DNA of 64,000 bases. Source: Phytophthora sp. 'mugwort'. Its lineage: Eukaryota; Oomycota; Peronosporomycetes; Peronosporales; Peronosporaceae. The stretch spans positions 4,464,001 to 4,528,000 of the forward strand of contig JAUCEF010000017.1 of assembly GCA_033558025.1 (NCBI GenBank). Reading direction: 5' to 3'. The notes under the pieces were generated by a model. That model saw only the letters and a program-made list of their open reading frames with translations. It was not told the DNA's origin and did no database searches. The stretch's first letter is position 1. Each line of letters starts with the position of its first letter. A program made the position numbers and the translations under genes. Positions 30,305 to 41,789 of the stretch are shown piece by piece.

Positions 30305-30782
30305 ATGGGATCGCAGTTGTTGCTGGTCGGATGTGTCATGACCTTCACACTAGATCAAGTTGGGGCCGAGCACTATGGAATCGTTATTGCAATGGATCTT
30401 GAGGCTCTAATTGAGAAGGCAATCGCGAATGGGTTGACGATTAGAGCTGTAGTCATTGATGATGGTGCACAATGCAGCAGAGCAAGCGGATTGCTTTGGT
30501 GCGTTGCTTTGCTCACGATGTGAACAATCTGGTAAAGCAACTTTGAAAGCAATCTTTCGCGCTACTGCTCGTGAAGCAGCATCGGCAGTGAACGCACTAA
30601 ATGCCTCCTCGGCGAAGCGGCTACATCACCATCAGGATCTACAGAAGCAGGAGTACGGCAAGAAACGTGCGCTTATTGCTTTGTTGACCAACACGATGGA
30701 ATATCAGGCAATGGTGCTTCATCACTTCGGGTGCTGGAAAGGCGTGAATTTTGGAAAAGGCTTGCGGAAGCTGAACGCGTGA
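30305..30782 (+). mobile_element. hAT-like transposase fragment (frameshifted)
   Basis: Two overlapping frames make one broken reading: the first (30305-30523) carries LTIRAVVIDDGAQCSRA, the second (to 30782) carries a long helical segment with ALIALLTNTMEYQAMVLHHF. The pattern of a Val-Asp-Asp catalytic strand followed by a Cys-His-type helix resembles the DDE core of oomycete hAT transposases. Ends are not visible and the coding is frameshifted, so it is dead. Confidence 0.5.
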
Positions 30783-31491
30783 TTCGACCCCATTCAGTAG
30801 CATCTTATCGTTAACAGCGACCAGAAGACGCTAGTAGTGGTTTACAGTACACAACCGGGGCTGTTTTTTATAATTTCATCTGGATGTACCAAAACAATGT
30901 TTATCCCATGAATTAACAAAGGGATAAAACCCTATATAATTTAGGCAGCCCCTGTCGATACCGAATATGCAAGGGACATATTTTTTGTTCTCAAAAGGTC
31001 CTGATAGCGAAATATGTAAAGGTGCAACATTTGGGAATATAAGATAGAATATTTAACCTATATGAAGTTATCCAAATATCAGGATCAAAAATATAAAGAC
31101 GTTCCATCCTGATATAGTTAAATATAAAGGTATAATGACCTTAATAATGGATAAGTTAAGTTTTAACTCGAAGCTTTCAACACTCGAAGCAATGCTTAAA
31201 GATCGAGCTTACTGTAGGTGGTTGATGAAGCAGCCATGGTTCAGATGCGGGCCGAGTATGACATCGTTAAAACATGGTAGGGGCTTGTGGGTGTGGTGTT
31301 CGTCATGTCAAGGAAATTGAATATGTAGAAGTAATTGATTCATGTAATAGGACTTGGTGTACTTCAGATAGAAGCTGTTGCTTTAAGACCGAAGAAAAAT
31401 ATAGGTATCGGTGTCCCAAATGGGGACATCAGAAATAAATAAACATCTTTTTTAACACTGGTACAAAGTCCTCTATAGTATATAAATAACA

Positions 31492-31731
31492 ATGACCTAT
31501 TCACCTGAAAAATACCAAGCTGACAAGGAACGCTTCAAAGCGAACCAGATGCGGTATTACCTCAAGACGAGAGAACATGTATCGCTATGCAAAAAGCGTA
31601 CGATACAGCCCATAGAGAAGAGATTAATACTCGACGTAGGGAGAAGCGCAAACTACTTAAATCAAACGAGAAAACAGAATCGAATTAATTCAAATAATTT
31701 GTATTTCCAAGAATATAAAGTTCTATCTTAA
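31492..31731 (+). CDS. Short basic ORF shared with 60,499 (viral element)
   Basis: Seen: 79 codons starting MTYSPEKYQADKERFKANQ. The first 30 or so residues match, with few changes, the start of the 71-residue ORF at 60499; the upstream DNA is also alike (AT-rich, TATATAAA near the start). After about residue 35 the two diverge, probably by a frameshift here. The product is highly basic, rich in Lys, Arg and Gln. No known domain. Both copies sit beside Polinton/PLV-type genes (polymerase here, capsid there), so it belongs to that element. A DNA-binding or packaging role is a guess from charge. Confidence 0.55.
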   Translation: MTYSPEKYQADKERFKANQMRYYLKTREHVSLCKKRTIQPIEKRLILDVGRSANYLNQTRKQNRINSNNLYFQEYKVLS

Positions 31732-31789
31732 GCAAAGTCTCACTAATATAAAGATTTTTCTACCAGCCGAAATATACCCACCAATATAT

Positions 31790-33290
31790 AGCAATCATGT
31801 TGCCGTACGAAGTTGAAGGACTTAGGCGATTGGATACTCCATACGTTAAATCGGGAAAACTATCGAGTGAAGGTGCGAAGACGCACAGGTAAGATGGTTT
31901 ATATTGGAATCCCATCTCATCCAAGAATAAGAAACTAATTGTCAAGCAGTACAATAAATCAACAAGCATCTTTCACCCGATTATAAGTCTGACCGGAAGT
32001 ATCGACTCTATAAAGGCAACCACATGGAGACTCATCACTATGAGAATATCTCAGCAGGAGAGTTTTATGACAAGCTGGAACTTGTACTCGAAAGTCAGGG
32101 GAAAGCTCATAAGGTAAACATTGCGCTTCGCTTGGAGACAGCTTAATCAATATTGCCGATGAAAGTGATGTTCGTTATTGGTATCCAAATGTTGGCAATG
32201 GTCTTCGACTCTCCAATTGCGATAAGACTAAGGGTGATATCCGAAAGAAGGTGATAACTCCTATTAGAGCAATGGAGTTAGCAAACAAGCTTCCATACCC
32301 CTCATCTGGATACAAACGCCTGGGATCATTGGGTCTAAGCTATTCATCTACTTTTGCAACCACGCTCTCGGTGATACCGGCGCTGTTATCCCTAAAGTCA
32401 TACTAAATTACAAGCTTGTTATCAACTTTCCGAAGACCAACAGTAAATGTGTTTTCCATTGCATTGCTTTTCATCCCAATCGCGGTAAAGATCCTCGCAA
32501 GATTTAATCCCTTGTAAAGGACACCTTCAAGCGGTATTGTTCGTACAAGGGTATTAGCTACACGCTAAGTATTTTTCGCAACTTCAAGCCAATTGACATT
32601 TTGCAATTCGATGAGCTCGAGGAATGCTTCCAGCTCAGTATCAACGTATTTACGAAGGATGTGGAAACCGGAAATGTTGAGTGCATCGTTCCTCAGAGAA
32701 GAGCTATATGACTGAATCAACATCCTATCGTGTGAAAATCATGCACTCTACATCAAGAACATGGAAATGTTCTTGATGTCACTCTAAGAACAGATGCGAT
32801 GAAGTCAATATTGAGTCGTTCCCAAAACTGCCAAGCATCTACATTCCTCCTGAGAATATGATTAAGAAGTTGCTCCAACGATGCTCGCTAAAGCATGTGG
32901 ATCACTACCTTGATCATTTCATTGTCTATGATTTCGAATCCATCCTCAAGTCAACAGAGATTAGCCACAAAGAAAGTACTGTCTATGGAAATGAGCACAT
33001 CCCCGTTAGCGTTTCGATATCTTAACTAATCGTGTTGAATGTTTCATTAATAACGATCCGCGGGTATTGCTAAAGGATATGTTCGAGTATCTAAGATCAT
33101 TCAGCGATACAATGTGCCGAAGTATGAGATCTTACTCAGAGCATATTAATGCGTGAGGAGGAGAAGGGTACACTCCCATCTATTGATGATGAAATCAAGG
33201 AAGGAGAGTACTAATCATTCTACGATGCGCATGCTATATCAAAAACTTTGATATTAGAGACAATGGATCATACAATAAAATCAAACATAT
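31790..33290 (+). pseudogene. Protein-primed DNA polymerase B, exonuclease half (broken)
   Basis: Seen: reading shifts among the three forward frames. Recognisable blocks in order are a stretch near 32,200 (WYPNVGNGLRLSNCDKTKGD), one near 32,390-32,520 (KLVINFPKTNSKCVFHCIAFH), one near 32,530-32,690 (KRYCSYKGISYTLSIFRNFKP, ILQFDELEECFQLSINVFTKD) and one near 32,920 (HFIVYDFESILKST), which is the Asp-x-Glu exonuclease I motif. Known: these blocks are the N-terminal part of the protein-primed family B polymerase of Polintons/Mavericks and Polinton-like viruses. Several frameshifts and stops make it non-functional. It ends where the pogo-like element begins at about 33,290. The polymerase half lies at 48,780-50,200. 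Confidence 0.7.
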
Positions 33291-34480
33291 CCTTGATCAA
33301 GTGCCTGTTCTTGGAGCATCGGCAAGCTCTCCTCCCACGTCTTCATCTTCAGCATCTGACGTCGGTGGTGCTGCCCAGGTTTGTTGGAAAAGAGCGCCGT
33401 TCACGTCGTGCAGCCAAATGCGCCGCTGGGTTGGGTCGTCATCAAAGCCCGCCGCTGCAATTGAGTCGTCGATCGTCAGCTGTGGTGTGTCCTTCCGTGG
33501 TCTTGTCACCAAGATTATCCGCCCGCTAGGTGGCTTCGGGTTCCTCTACAGGCGTACTGCATGGAATCCAAGATCTCGCAGCTGTCGATCGACGAATACA
33601 GCAGACCGCTGAAATGACGTAATACCGATGTCATTCAGACTGGACATATGGCGTGAGCCCCGCTGGAATTATACACAATTATTTGTCACGACTTGCACAC
33701 TTGTTCTTGACCGCCTGGGGGTATGCGCCCGCATGGTGTCCCAAACGATTACCTTTCCGTCGGCCTCGAGAACGCGCAGGCAGACGAAATCAACACAATT
33801 GCAGACATCTCTGGGTCGACCCATGCTTTCGGTTAGAAGGCAAAACAGCAGCCGTTGACTGCCTTTAGTTTTCGAGAACCCTTGGCATGTTGTAAACGAC
33901 GCGAGAGCTAGCTTGAAGCCTTCAGCCGTCACAGCCAAAGTCACCACCATAGCATCGAGCAAACCCTGTTACCTTGGCAACCACGTGACGAGCACTGTGA
34001 ACTTTAAACGTTTGTCCACGAGCATCTGCAAAACTACCACAGTCTCGTCCATAAGTATGATATGCTTGGTATTATACGCTGGCCCCTGCTCCATGAACGT
34101 AACCGCATATACGATATGGCTCTTCCAACAAGTTGGTCGTCGATGAGAGTCGTAAGGCCCGTGTTGCGGGGGGGGGGGGGGGGGGGCACATGCTTCCGGT
34201 GCATGGAAGTGCTACTGACGTGATGCTTCAAAACGCCGCACGATTCGGCGTCGGTGCTCGCGTACATGAGAAGATCTTGCGCTGCAATCCATGCCCTCGT
34301 GATGACTTCTTCTTCATTAGTCTGCGGTTGATGATGGAGTCAAGTAGTAGATCTTCTACTCCATTGAGAATAGGCTTTCGCACACCTCCCTTAAGGCGAT
34401 TTGAGGTTGGAGTAGCCCGATGTATCTCGCTGCGTTCTCGCCACCACTTGCGCACCGTTTCAGCATCCTAATCCAACCCA
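33290..34480 (-). mobile_element. pogo/Tc1-like DDE transposase relic
   Basis: Seen on the minus strand, 34455 down to 33297, in shifting frames: a helix-turn-helix-like start (RKWWRERSEIHRATPTSN), then VEDLLLDSIINRRL, a first catalytic-type Asp (LMDETVVVLQ), AMVVTLAVTAEGFKLA, a second Asp (KVIVWDTMRAHTPR) and an acidic end (SDAEDEDVGGEL). Known: this order is that of pogo-type DDE transposases. A run of 19 G (34168-34186) and several frameshifts interrupt the frame. It is inserted where the polymerase exonuclease fragment stops. Confidence 0.6.
34168..34186 (+). repeat. Poly-G run of 19
   Basis: Uninterrupted run of 19 G inside the pogo-like relic, where the minus strand would code polyPro. 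See the finding on homopolymers. Confidence 0.95.
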
Positions 34481-34749
34481 AGGCTTCGAAAATTCTTCAC
34501 TGCTCTTGTTGGAATTCTCCTACCCTGACCGGCGATCCATGCTATCACCTCTGCTTCCTCCCCATATCGATCGAAGCTCACTTATGGTTCATCGTCAACT
34601 TGAATGAAAGGATTGGACACCGGACATGAATAACCGTCCTGGCGACAAGTGCGATGAACGCATTGGATGGACGTGCTTGCTCGGACTTTCCTTGAGTGCA
34701 ATTACGGATGTTACTGTAATAGATCGAATATAAGACTGGGCTTCTAATA

Positions 34750-35300
34750 TGTGAAGGATTTGTGTTTCGTTGGGCGACCATTAAAACCCTACAGGATACT
34801 AACATATACCGGGTTCCTAATCGGTATATTCGGTTAGATGACCAGGAAGAAGCTGTTCGGGCTTGACTGCGCTATCGGATGTTTTCTTCGGTTCGCCTGG
34901 GAACGCGTAGCCCTCCTGCTCATCCGATGCGCTTTGTGGCCCCGTCACGACCAGTGTTTAGGCCAGTTCCTAACATCATCACATGGGAGTGTAGGGGTAA
35001 GGGATGATCTCGGATCAGCGTTGCGTCAGTCCAAATAAGATTATGCCCTGAAAGATCATTCAAAAACTCCTCCAGAACAAGTGCACAACGGTGCGTTGAG
35101 CGGTTGGTGCTGTTCTTGTGAAGATGGCAACGCCAGGAATGACTGAAGATTGTGTCAGCCGCAGGTGGACTGTCGTACAGAAGCTTGGCTGTAAGCGCAT
35201 TGTCTCCCCGCCTACATCGGAAGACTACAGTACGTGGACCGCGAACAGCTGAAGCTGGCGTAAACCGCACGCAAGCTCACAAAAAGAATATGAACAAGGC
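34750..35300 (-). mobile_element. Decayed transposon sequence, unassigned
   Basis: A 116-codon open frame (35270-34920) with Ser/Arg/His-rich composition, immediately beyond the C-terminal side of the Harbinger-like relic. It may be that element's 3' part. No motif I can name. Confidence 0.3.
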
Positions 35301-36485
35301 TGATAGAGTCACTATTCTGCGAGGCTAAGATAAGTCCCAAGCTGCTATGGAGCTTCCGCTAGATCACCAGCGTCTTGGCAAACGCAGCCATGAGACGGGG
35401 GATGACAAATTCGAGCATCGAACGCGGCACTGGTTGTTCCGCCTGTTGAACGTACTCTTCGCAGAATCATTGTTTTGAACGCTTCAACACACCGGGGATA
35501 TGCGCACTCGGCGAGAGCTGGATGAAGGCGGTCGACAGTTTTGGGAAGAAGTTGCAGAGGCTTTTAATACAATCATCGACAACTTGTAATCGCGCGGAAG
35601 TCCATGGCAAGGCCTTGGTAGCCTTTATCCGCAAGCACAGCTCAAGTGTCGGGGTACTTGGTGTTCATTGGGCCGTCGTCGGCGAAGTCCTTTTCCGCAG
35701 AAGCCTTCAAGAGGTGTTAAAGATGGAAATCGTGGTTCTTGCGAAATATTTCGATATCGGCTTCACTGCCGGGTAGTGAGGAGTGCAGTTGGTAGCCGGC
35801 CCATTAGGTAGCACAGACACTTCGACCTTATGCCCATGCAAGTGATGCTTGGCGCTGTAGTAAGCTCTGCGCTCCTTCATTTGCCGGGTTGGCATGCTGG
35901 TTTGTTAACGTCACGTCGGTGGCGTATCGAGCGCATGGGTTGTGTCCAAACGTATTGCATCCTAGCATCAAGACCTCCATGGTGGATTTCTGCGCCGCAG
36001 ACACTACGTACTTGTCGTAGAGGAACGGGGACACAACTTCAGCGAAAGCCAGTATCACCTCTGGAAGGTGCCGGCCTTGATACGAAAAACGCTCGCCACC
36101 ACATCCCACTTGCCACAGTGTTTCAGTACAGCTAGCAGCATAAACAGCAGTCCTTAGACCGCTGACTGCTTTTACGACCCCGGCCAACGTTCCAGTTTTC
36201 TGTAACATGGGCCCGGATAGATCTCCACATGCGCTCGAACTCAAGCGGCGAGAAGTTGGTGAGCAAGGTGGTGTTTTCGACGTCCTCCCGCAGAAAGTCG
36301 TGGTAAACTGGAGACGGCGAGTCCACTTCATCATCGGAATCATACGAGACGAACAGATGCCCTCTTTGGCGGCGAGCTTGGCGATCAGCGTCGAGCTGAG
36401 CTAACCTGGAGACTCCTTGAGTAATTCGCTCAGGGGAGAACAGCCGGTTCGAGTCTTCCGAGGTGCTTCTTTGAGAGGATGTCAT
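35300..36485 (-). mobile_element. PIF/Harbinger-like transposase relic (DDE_Tnp_4 type)
   Basis: Seen on the minus strand: an N-terminal frame from 36485 (Ser/Arg/Asp-rich, then LREDVENTTLLTNFSPLEFERMWR and HVTENWNVGRGRK). An overlapping frame follows with VILAFAEVVSPFLYDKYVV and ARYATDVT (first catalytic Asp), then a third frame with YYSAKHHLHGHKVEVSVLP (35895-35707). Known: this block order is that of Harbinger-type DDE_Tnp_4 transposases common in Phytophthora. At least two frameshifts; inactive. The C-terminal catalytic block is poorly preserved. Confidence 0.6.
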
Positions 36486-36639
36486 AGCGACTGGAGTAGT
36501 AGGCAGTGAATTGCAAAATGTGACGGCGATCTAGTGGAGTAGTCGATCCACCACCAAATACCCGATCATGCGTACGGGACTGAGTCCTCAGCGATTCGAG
36601 AATCTTCAGTCGAAACATGGCTAATCGAATATTCTAAAC

Positions 36640-38130
36640 GCATTTGGTAGAGTACTCGCCCATTCAGTTGTGCGAGATCTCCTTCGGTTCTTTGAGCGAA
36701 ATTTCTCGTTATGTTCAGAATTTCAGCTGGAGCTATATTCAGGCTTGATAAACAAAGCTAGTGTGAAGTATGTGCCCTACTATATCAGTACATAAGCAGC
36801 TCACTAGCATGCCATCAACTTATACACCATGCCAACTAATATATACCAGACGTTGCTTATTGACGCAGATTGTTTTATTATCATACATCCACCGGCTCCA
36901 GTGTGAAATTGTGATGTGGACGGCCTACGACCAGTACGCTTAAGGGGGTCTGGATGCGTCATACCCCTCTGAACCCCTCGAACACCCATTTACGACTTAT
37001 ACTTGAGCTAGATATGTTTTCATATTTGTCTGGCGTACGCACCCTATCGAGCAGGAAAAGATTTGAGACCGCACTCGGAGCTGCTGCTTAGTCTCGCGCC
37101 CGTCCTCGCGCTCATCTCGAGCCGCGCATGTTCAGCCTGGTCGTAATCAGCGGATTGAGTCACGCGAGTCTCGGCAACGGTGGCGCTCGCAGTCGAGTGA
37201 TCATCTCGGTGCTTGCTTGACCCTCGACTAGCTTTGCGAATTCGCCAGGCCCCATCTTGCAACTATTCCACATTGCGCTGGAGGGATCAGGCGCCATTAA
37301 TAGAACCGAATACCCGCTTCGCCGATACCATCCTCGCGCAGTGGTACTGGACGTGATCCTGGCTGTCGAGGTTTGCTGACAAACCAACAGCCGTTACCAC
37401 AAGGATGTCAACCAGGTGTCGGAGGCCGAGCGTCCTGTATGAACGTCTACGGGTCCCAGTTAAAGTCAGAATTGACAGCATGTTCGTGATGGAAGATTGC
37501 AGGAGCCTCTCAATGATAACCTCATCACACAATTGCAGCACTCGACGCTGCAAGCAGCTGAGGATTTCAGTAATCTGGATCTGCCCCAGTAAAGGTGTTC
37601 TGATGAGAATCATTAGCCGTGCCAACGAGCAGGCGATTGCCCCGAAAAAAGCAGCACCGACCGCATATGTTTTCTCCTCCTGGCTAACCTCCTTTATAAT
37701 GCCAAGAGGTGAAGGCGACGGAGCACGGTGACAGGATGCATATTTATATTTTCTTGGCGGACCTTCTCAAGGCGGACGTGTGAATATCGATAAAGGAGTA
37801 AATGGCGGCGGCTGCCGTATCCTATTAGCTCATATGGTAGCTTGCCCTGGATCTACATTGTGTGAACGGCCTTCGATGCCGCTCGGTGGACTTCAAATTG
37901 GATTGATGAGCACACATTGTGTGAAATTTCTTGCATTGGATCCTACATCGAGCCGGATAATTTTACAGTTCGGTCCGCATCAATTACCTAACATATTTAG
38001 AAGTACCAATACTACTTCTGACATTAGCGGCGACGTAAGACGAAAGTTAAACCATGTTGATGATCTGAAACGTTGTAAGTGTTGTATTCAATATCGTGCC
38101 GCCTTGAAATTACTGACAGCAAGTGTCTTT
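36640..38130. other. Unassigned repeat-region sequence
   Basis: About 1.5 kb. Open frames such as minus 37,625-37,287 and plus 37,780-38,133 have no recognised domain. Composition resembles neither the housekeeping genes nor the AT-rich viral pieces. Possibly fragments of unclassified elements. Confidence 0.4.
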
Positions 38131-38329
38131 TAGTTCTGGGCGACTCAGCCATTTTGTTTTTGCTACAAAACACTTGAACGCACACAATGATGCCAACAAT
38201 GCTGGATCGTTGTCATACCTATCTTCGATCATGCCGTTTCGCACCACAGTAGAGCTGTCGGCATATCTACAATATATGGTTATCTGCAGATTCGCTGATG
38301 TGATATTAAAGATACAGATTTACTGGGGT

Positions 38330-39150
38330 GGGAATGTACCGCCTAATATAGTGAATTCCCTGATCCATGGGCTGCACCTTGGAAGTTGTATTGGGAGGGA
38401 GTTTCTCGATGCGAACGGTCGTGAAGGAGAGACCGACTTCGCAACGCGAAGGCGATTGTCAACCAACAGCAAAACGCTGGGTTTTGAGCGCGCATTCGCT
38501 CGTCGAATGCCACTAGACACTGCTGGTGCATCCAGCCTGTCGTCCACACCTTTTCAGTCTTGAAGTAGTGAAGGGTGGACGGCTTTTTAGAGTACCAGCG
38601 AGGCTTTTCGACCGATCCCAAGTAGAGAATAGGTAACTTCTCCGACACGCCGGGATTGCGGCACACGCCAGTGGTTAAACGGGCTTTTTTTGCTTGGGCG
38701 CGGGGGCTGCGCCCTTGCATATCGAGCCTCGTGGGACGACATTGTAGTAAAACCGCGCTCTCGTCCATGTTGACGTTTTGTGGTAGGTACAAATTGGCGA
38801 CATCCCGAAGTCGCTTGATCTCGTCCTTTGCTGCGTCGGGCTTGACCGAGCCCTACTCGCCGAATGCTCGCCGCCACTTAAGCCCGTAGCGAGCTTGAAG
38901 GAACCAGAGACAGGACCGCCCAAAGCGTGGCCAGCACTCGCGGGAAATACCCGTCTTGACGACAGTATACACACCATCATCGTCCCAGTGAGACTGACGC
39001 CGTCAGCTTTCGCCAACATGACGAAGTCCATCACATTTTCGTCTATGAGAAGATGACGCCAGTGATCCGTAAAAATAGTAAGGCTAAAATATACTACACC
39101 TTTGCCAATCCAAGCTCGCGGTAGTTTAAAGCAAAGCTGCAAGTCCCATA
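38330..39150 (-). mobile_element. Tigger/pogo-type DDE_1 transposase relic
   Basis: Seen on the minus strand, shifting frames: NMDESAVLLQCRPTR (first catalytic Asp with Met-Asp-Glu), ARLTTGVCRNPGVSEKLP, KPRWYSKKP, KVWTTGWMHQQCLVAFDERM, and, in another frame near 38,395-38,345, LPPNTTSKVQPMDQG. Known: the last motif and the Met-Asp-Glu-(S/T) motif are signatures of Tigger/jerky (CENP-B-like) DDE_1 transposases. Frameshifts prevent a full product. Distinct from the pogo-like relic at 33.3-34.5 kb. Confidence 0.7.
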
Positions 39151-39231
39151 ATTAGATTTTTCATTTTTCTGAAAATTGACAATATCTAAAATGATTGCAA
39201 ACCAACGTGGATTTACTCCAGAGCTAGCTGA

Positions 39232-40440
39232 CTACGTGCCGTACTCCATGGGCTCACCACGATTTGCCGCTGCAACAGATAGAGCACAGTGGCGAGCCAT
39301 CTTGTTCACTAAGCGCACGTCCATGCAGGGCATGCAGTGCTCAGCCGCTTTCTCGAGCAGCTGCATCCTTTGCCCTATCTTCTCGCCGTGCGGCAAGTTG
39401 GTCATCTCGTGCTGGCTCAGGGCGAGGTACGACTTGATGCGAGCCTTCAATACATTGAAGCAACCTGTGCGGAGAACAAACAAAAAACGTAGATTTAGGT
39501 TAGTGAGCATCCACAGCGGACAACTCACGGGAGAACGTACCCTCGATCGGGTTACACATTGACGAGTACGGTGCCAGCCGTAACAGCTCCAGGTCCGCTC
39601 TGTCCTTGACCAGGTCTTCCGTCTGGGAATGCGTCGGCGTGTTATCCAAGACGATAACAACGGTCTTTCCCGCGAAGTCGCGTTGATACACTTGGTGACA
39701 CTTCACTGCTTCGTACACCTCGTCTACGAACTCGGCGTTGACTTCCATCTTGATGCTGCCACGGCGCTTGGCGTAGTGCACCAAGCCAACTTCGGGGGAG
39801 ACGGCGCATTGCAGCCGCAGGTTGGCGCCCTTAGAGGGCAAAAGTTTTATCACCACGCGCTCGCCTAGAAGAGCACGACCTTGGGCGCGCTTATAGTAGA
39901 GGTTGTAATTGGTTTCGTCATAATAAAAGATGAAAGATTCATCACGCTCGCGCTTCAACAGTGCTTCACCAAAACCCCTCCTCTTCTCGATGTTGGTCTC
40001 GTTGTTAAGGTTTCGGGCTCGATACGAACCTACACAACAGACAAGCAATAATAGTTAGTATCTTGTCCGTAATAGCCTCATGCAGGAACCATTACCTGCT
40101 TCACAGTGTAAAGTTTATCACACAGCTTTTTTACTAATCAGAGACAGGCTAATGCGGACGCCGAAGTCATATATTAGCATATCCTGCATTTGTGCCAGCG
40201 TGTACTGGCAATTGTCCTCGAGGTACTCGAGAGCTTCCTCCATCTCCGGTGTGCATTTCGTACACGTCGCACGTGCACCGCCTCTCTGTTTCAAATCAGC
40301 AGTGTCCGCTCCACGATGTTTCGTGCTGTGGTCGGCGGTACGCCGTTGCAGTCAGCAACCAGCACCCAGTCCCGACCCCCTTGTGCGCGTTAAGCACACG
40401 CGTGTGAGCTGTGAGTCCATGCTTGGGCTTGGTTGACATG
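39232..40440 (-). mobile_element. IS630/Tc1-like transposase, intron-bearing, nearly intact core
   Basis: Seen: the central exon runs from about 40027 to 39541 and the last exon from 39464 to 39232. A 76-bp GT-AG intron (39540-39465) joins them in phase 1 so that Asn-Pro-Ile-Glu-Gly reads straight into CFNVLKARIKS. All three catalytic residues are visible: Asp in YYDETNYNLYYKR, Asp in VVIVLDNTPTHS and Glu in NPIEG. Upstream, after an apparent intron near 40,028-40,098, an N-terminal helix-turn-helix region (EALEYLEDNCQYTLAQMQDML) continues to about 40,440, with frameshifts. Known: this is the DDE_3 fold of IS630/Tc1/mariner transposases. The catalytic part is open, but the N-terminal part looks broken. 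Confidence 0.7.
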
Positions 40441-40596
40441 CTGCTAGCGGAGAGAATCTGCTACTGACCAACGGTTAGTGTTACACTAAATCCTGTTTGC
40501 TCGAAAGTCTAATTTCAGAATAAATTTGCCTAAATCTGAATGCTACTTTGGTTACTCGAGTTTGCTTTACACTACCGACAGCTTGGATTGGCAAAG

Positions 40597-40830
40597 GTGT
40601 AGAGTATAGTGGTCAAATCTTCTTCGCTACACTTTTACACCAATCAGCTGCCTTTAAAAGCGAATCATTTGACCAATCAGAGCTGTAGCGACGCCCAGTC
40701 AGCCAACTTCACTTGAGCAAGTGTAACAATCAAATCTTCATCACAGGCATTTTTACACCAATCAGCTGCTGCTAAAAGCGAATGATCTGACCAATCAGAG
40801 CTGTAACGACGCCCAGTCCAGTCACTTTTG
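40597..40830. repeat. Two-copy direct repeat, period 118 bp, with CCAAT boxes
   Basis: Copies at 40633-40700 and 40751-40818 match closely; flanking bases are also similar. Each copy holds two CCAATCAG words, giving four in all. The repeat ends about 140 bp before the hAT reading frame, so it may be that element's sub-terminal repeat or promoter. Confidence 0.8.
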
Positions 40831-40956
40831 TTTAACTTAAGCTGAGTATAGCAGTCGAAATTCATATTTCGACGTGTCTCAGGTTGAACAACACAGTTCT
40901 CTCAGAATTCAATTTGCTATATTAAAAAGACTCCTCTTGCCAAAGCCTCCGCTACG

Positions 40957-41780
40957 ATGTCGTTCGCCCCCCCCCCCCCCCCCCCCGCGCGCAACAAACT
41001 CATGTGCCGTCTACTGTTCACCAAGCAGTCAAAGGATGTGTTCGTGTGCTCAACGTGCTCGAAAATCTGCAAGAGTGCGCACGGCTACACGAATCTGATA
41101 ACGCACCTACGCTCCAACCACCTGACCTACCTCGCAGACGCATCGTAAGCTGCCAAGAACCGCAACACTCTCCGTCTCCGCGCTGTCGAACATGAAACGC
41201 GGAACATTCTCCGGTGGTGTGAGTGGGTGATGATGGACCGTCTGTCTCTCGTCTTTGCCGAGCGGAAGAAAAACATGTGTCGCTTCCCCCGATTAGCGAA
41301 AATACGTTGAACGTACGTCGTATCTGCTGCGCATGTACCAGTCCGCCGAGACTAGGGTTGATGAGGAGTTTCCGCCTTCTTATGGCGTTTTTCTCGATGG
41401 TAGCGCCTTCAACGGCCGCCACTATATCGCCATATTCGCCATGTTTGACGGCCGTACCCTGTGCTATGGAACTCCGGTCGTGGACAGCTCGGAGTACTTC
41501 GGCGACACCGACTGCTTCACTCGCCGGTTTCTGCTACTAGCCTTCTGCCCACTTGACGTGAAGGAGGACCTTGGGGCTCGAAGCCTCTTCGATCTGATCG
41601 CGGACACCCTCTCTCGCTAAAACAAACCGTGGGGGGAGTTGTCAACTTCATGGTCGCGGACAACTGCAGCATCAACCAGTACACCGGCAGTCGAGTGAAG
41701 ATAGCTAGATGCGCGTCAAAATTTAAACTCAAGAGGCTTCAGCTGCTGGATTTGTTTTGCTTTAGTACTTTACCTTGTAT
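40957..41780 (+). mobile_element. hAT transposase relic with BED zinc finger
   Basis: Seen: an N-terminal frame from 40957 with polyPro coded by a 20-C run, then a BED-type finger (VFVCSTCSKICKSAHGYTNL, followed by two His). Further frames carry SYGVFLDGSAFNGRHYIAIF (first catalytic Asp), KEDLGARSLFDLIADTLSR and VVNFMVADNCSINQYTGS (second Asp). Known: this order matches oomycete hAT transposases. Stops and frameshifts at about 41,150, 41,340 and 41,620, and loss of everything beyond about 41,780, make it inactive. Confidence 0.7.
40967..40986 (+). repeat. Poly-C run of 20
   Basis: Uninterrupted run of 20 C inside the first exon-like frame of the hAT relic. Confidence 0.95.
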
Positions 41781-41789
41781 AAGGTTTGT

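Noticed and set aside
37287..37625. 112-codon open frame on the minus strand as a host gene
   Set aside because: No recognisable domain, sits in decayed repeats, and flanking frames break quickly.
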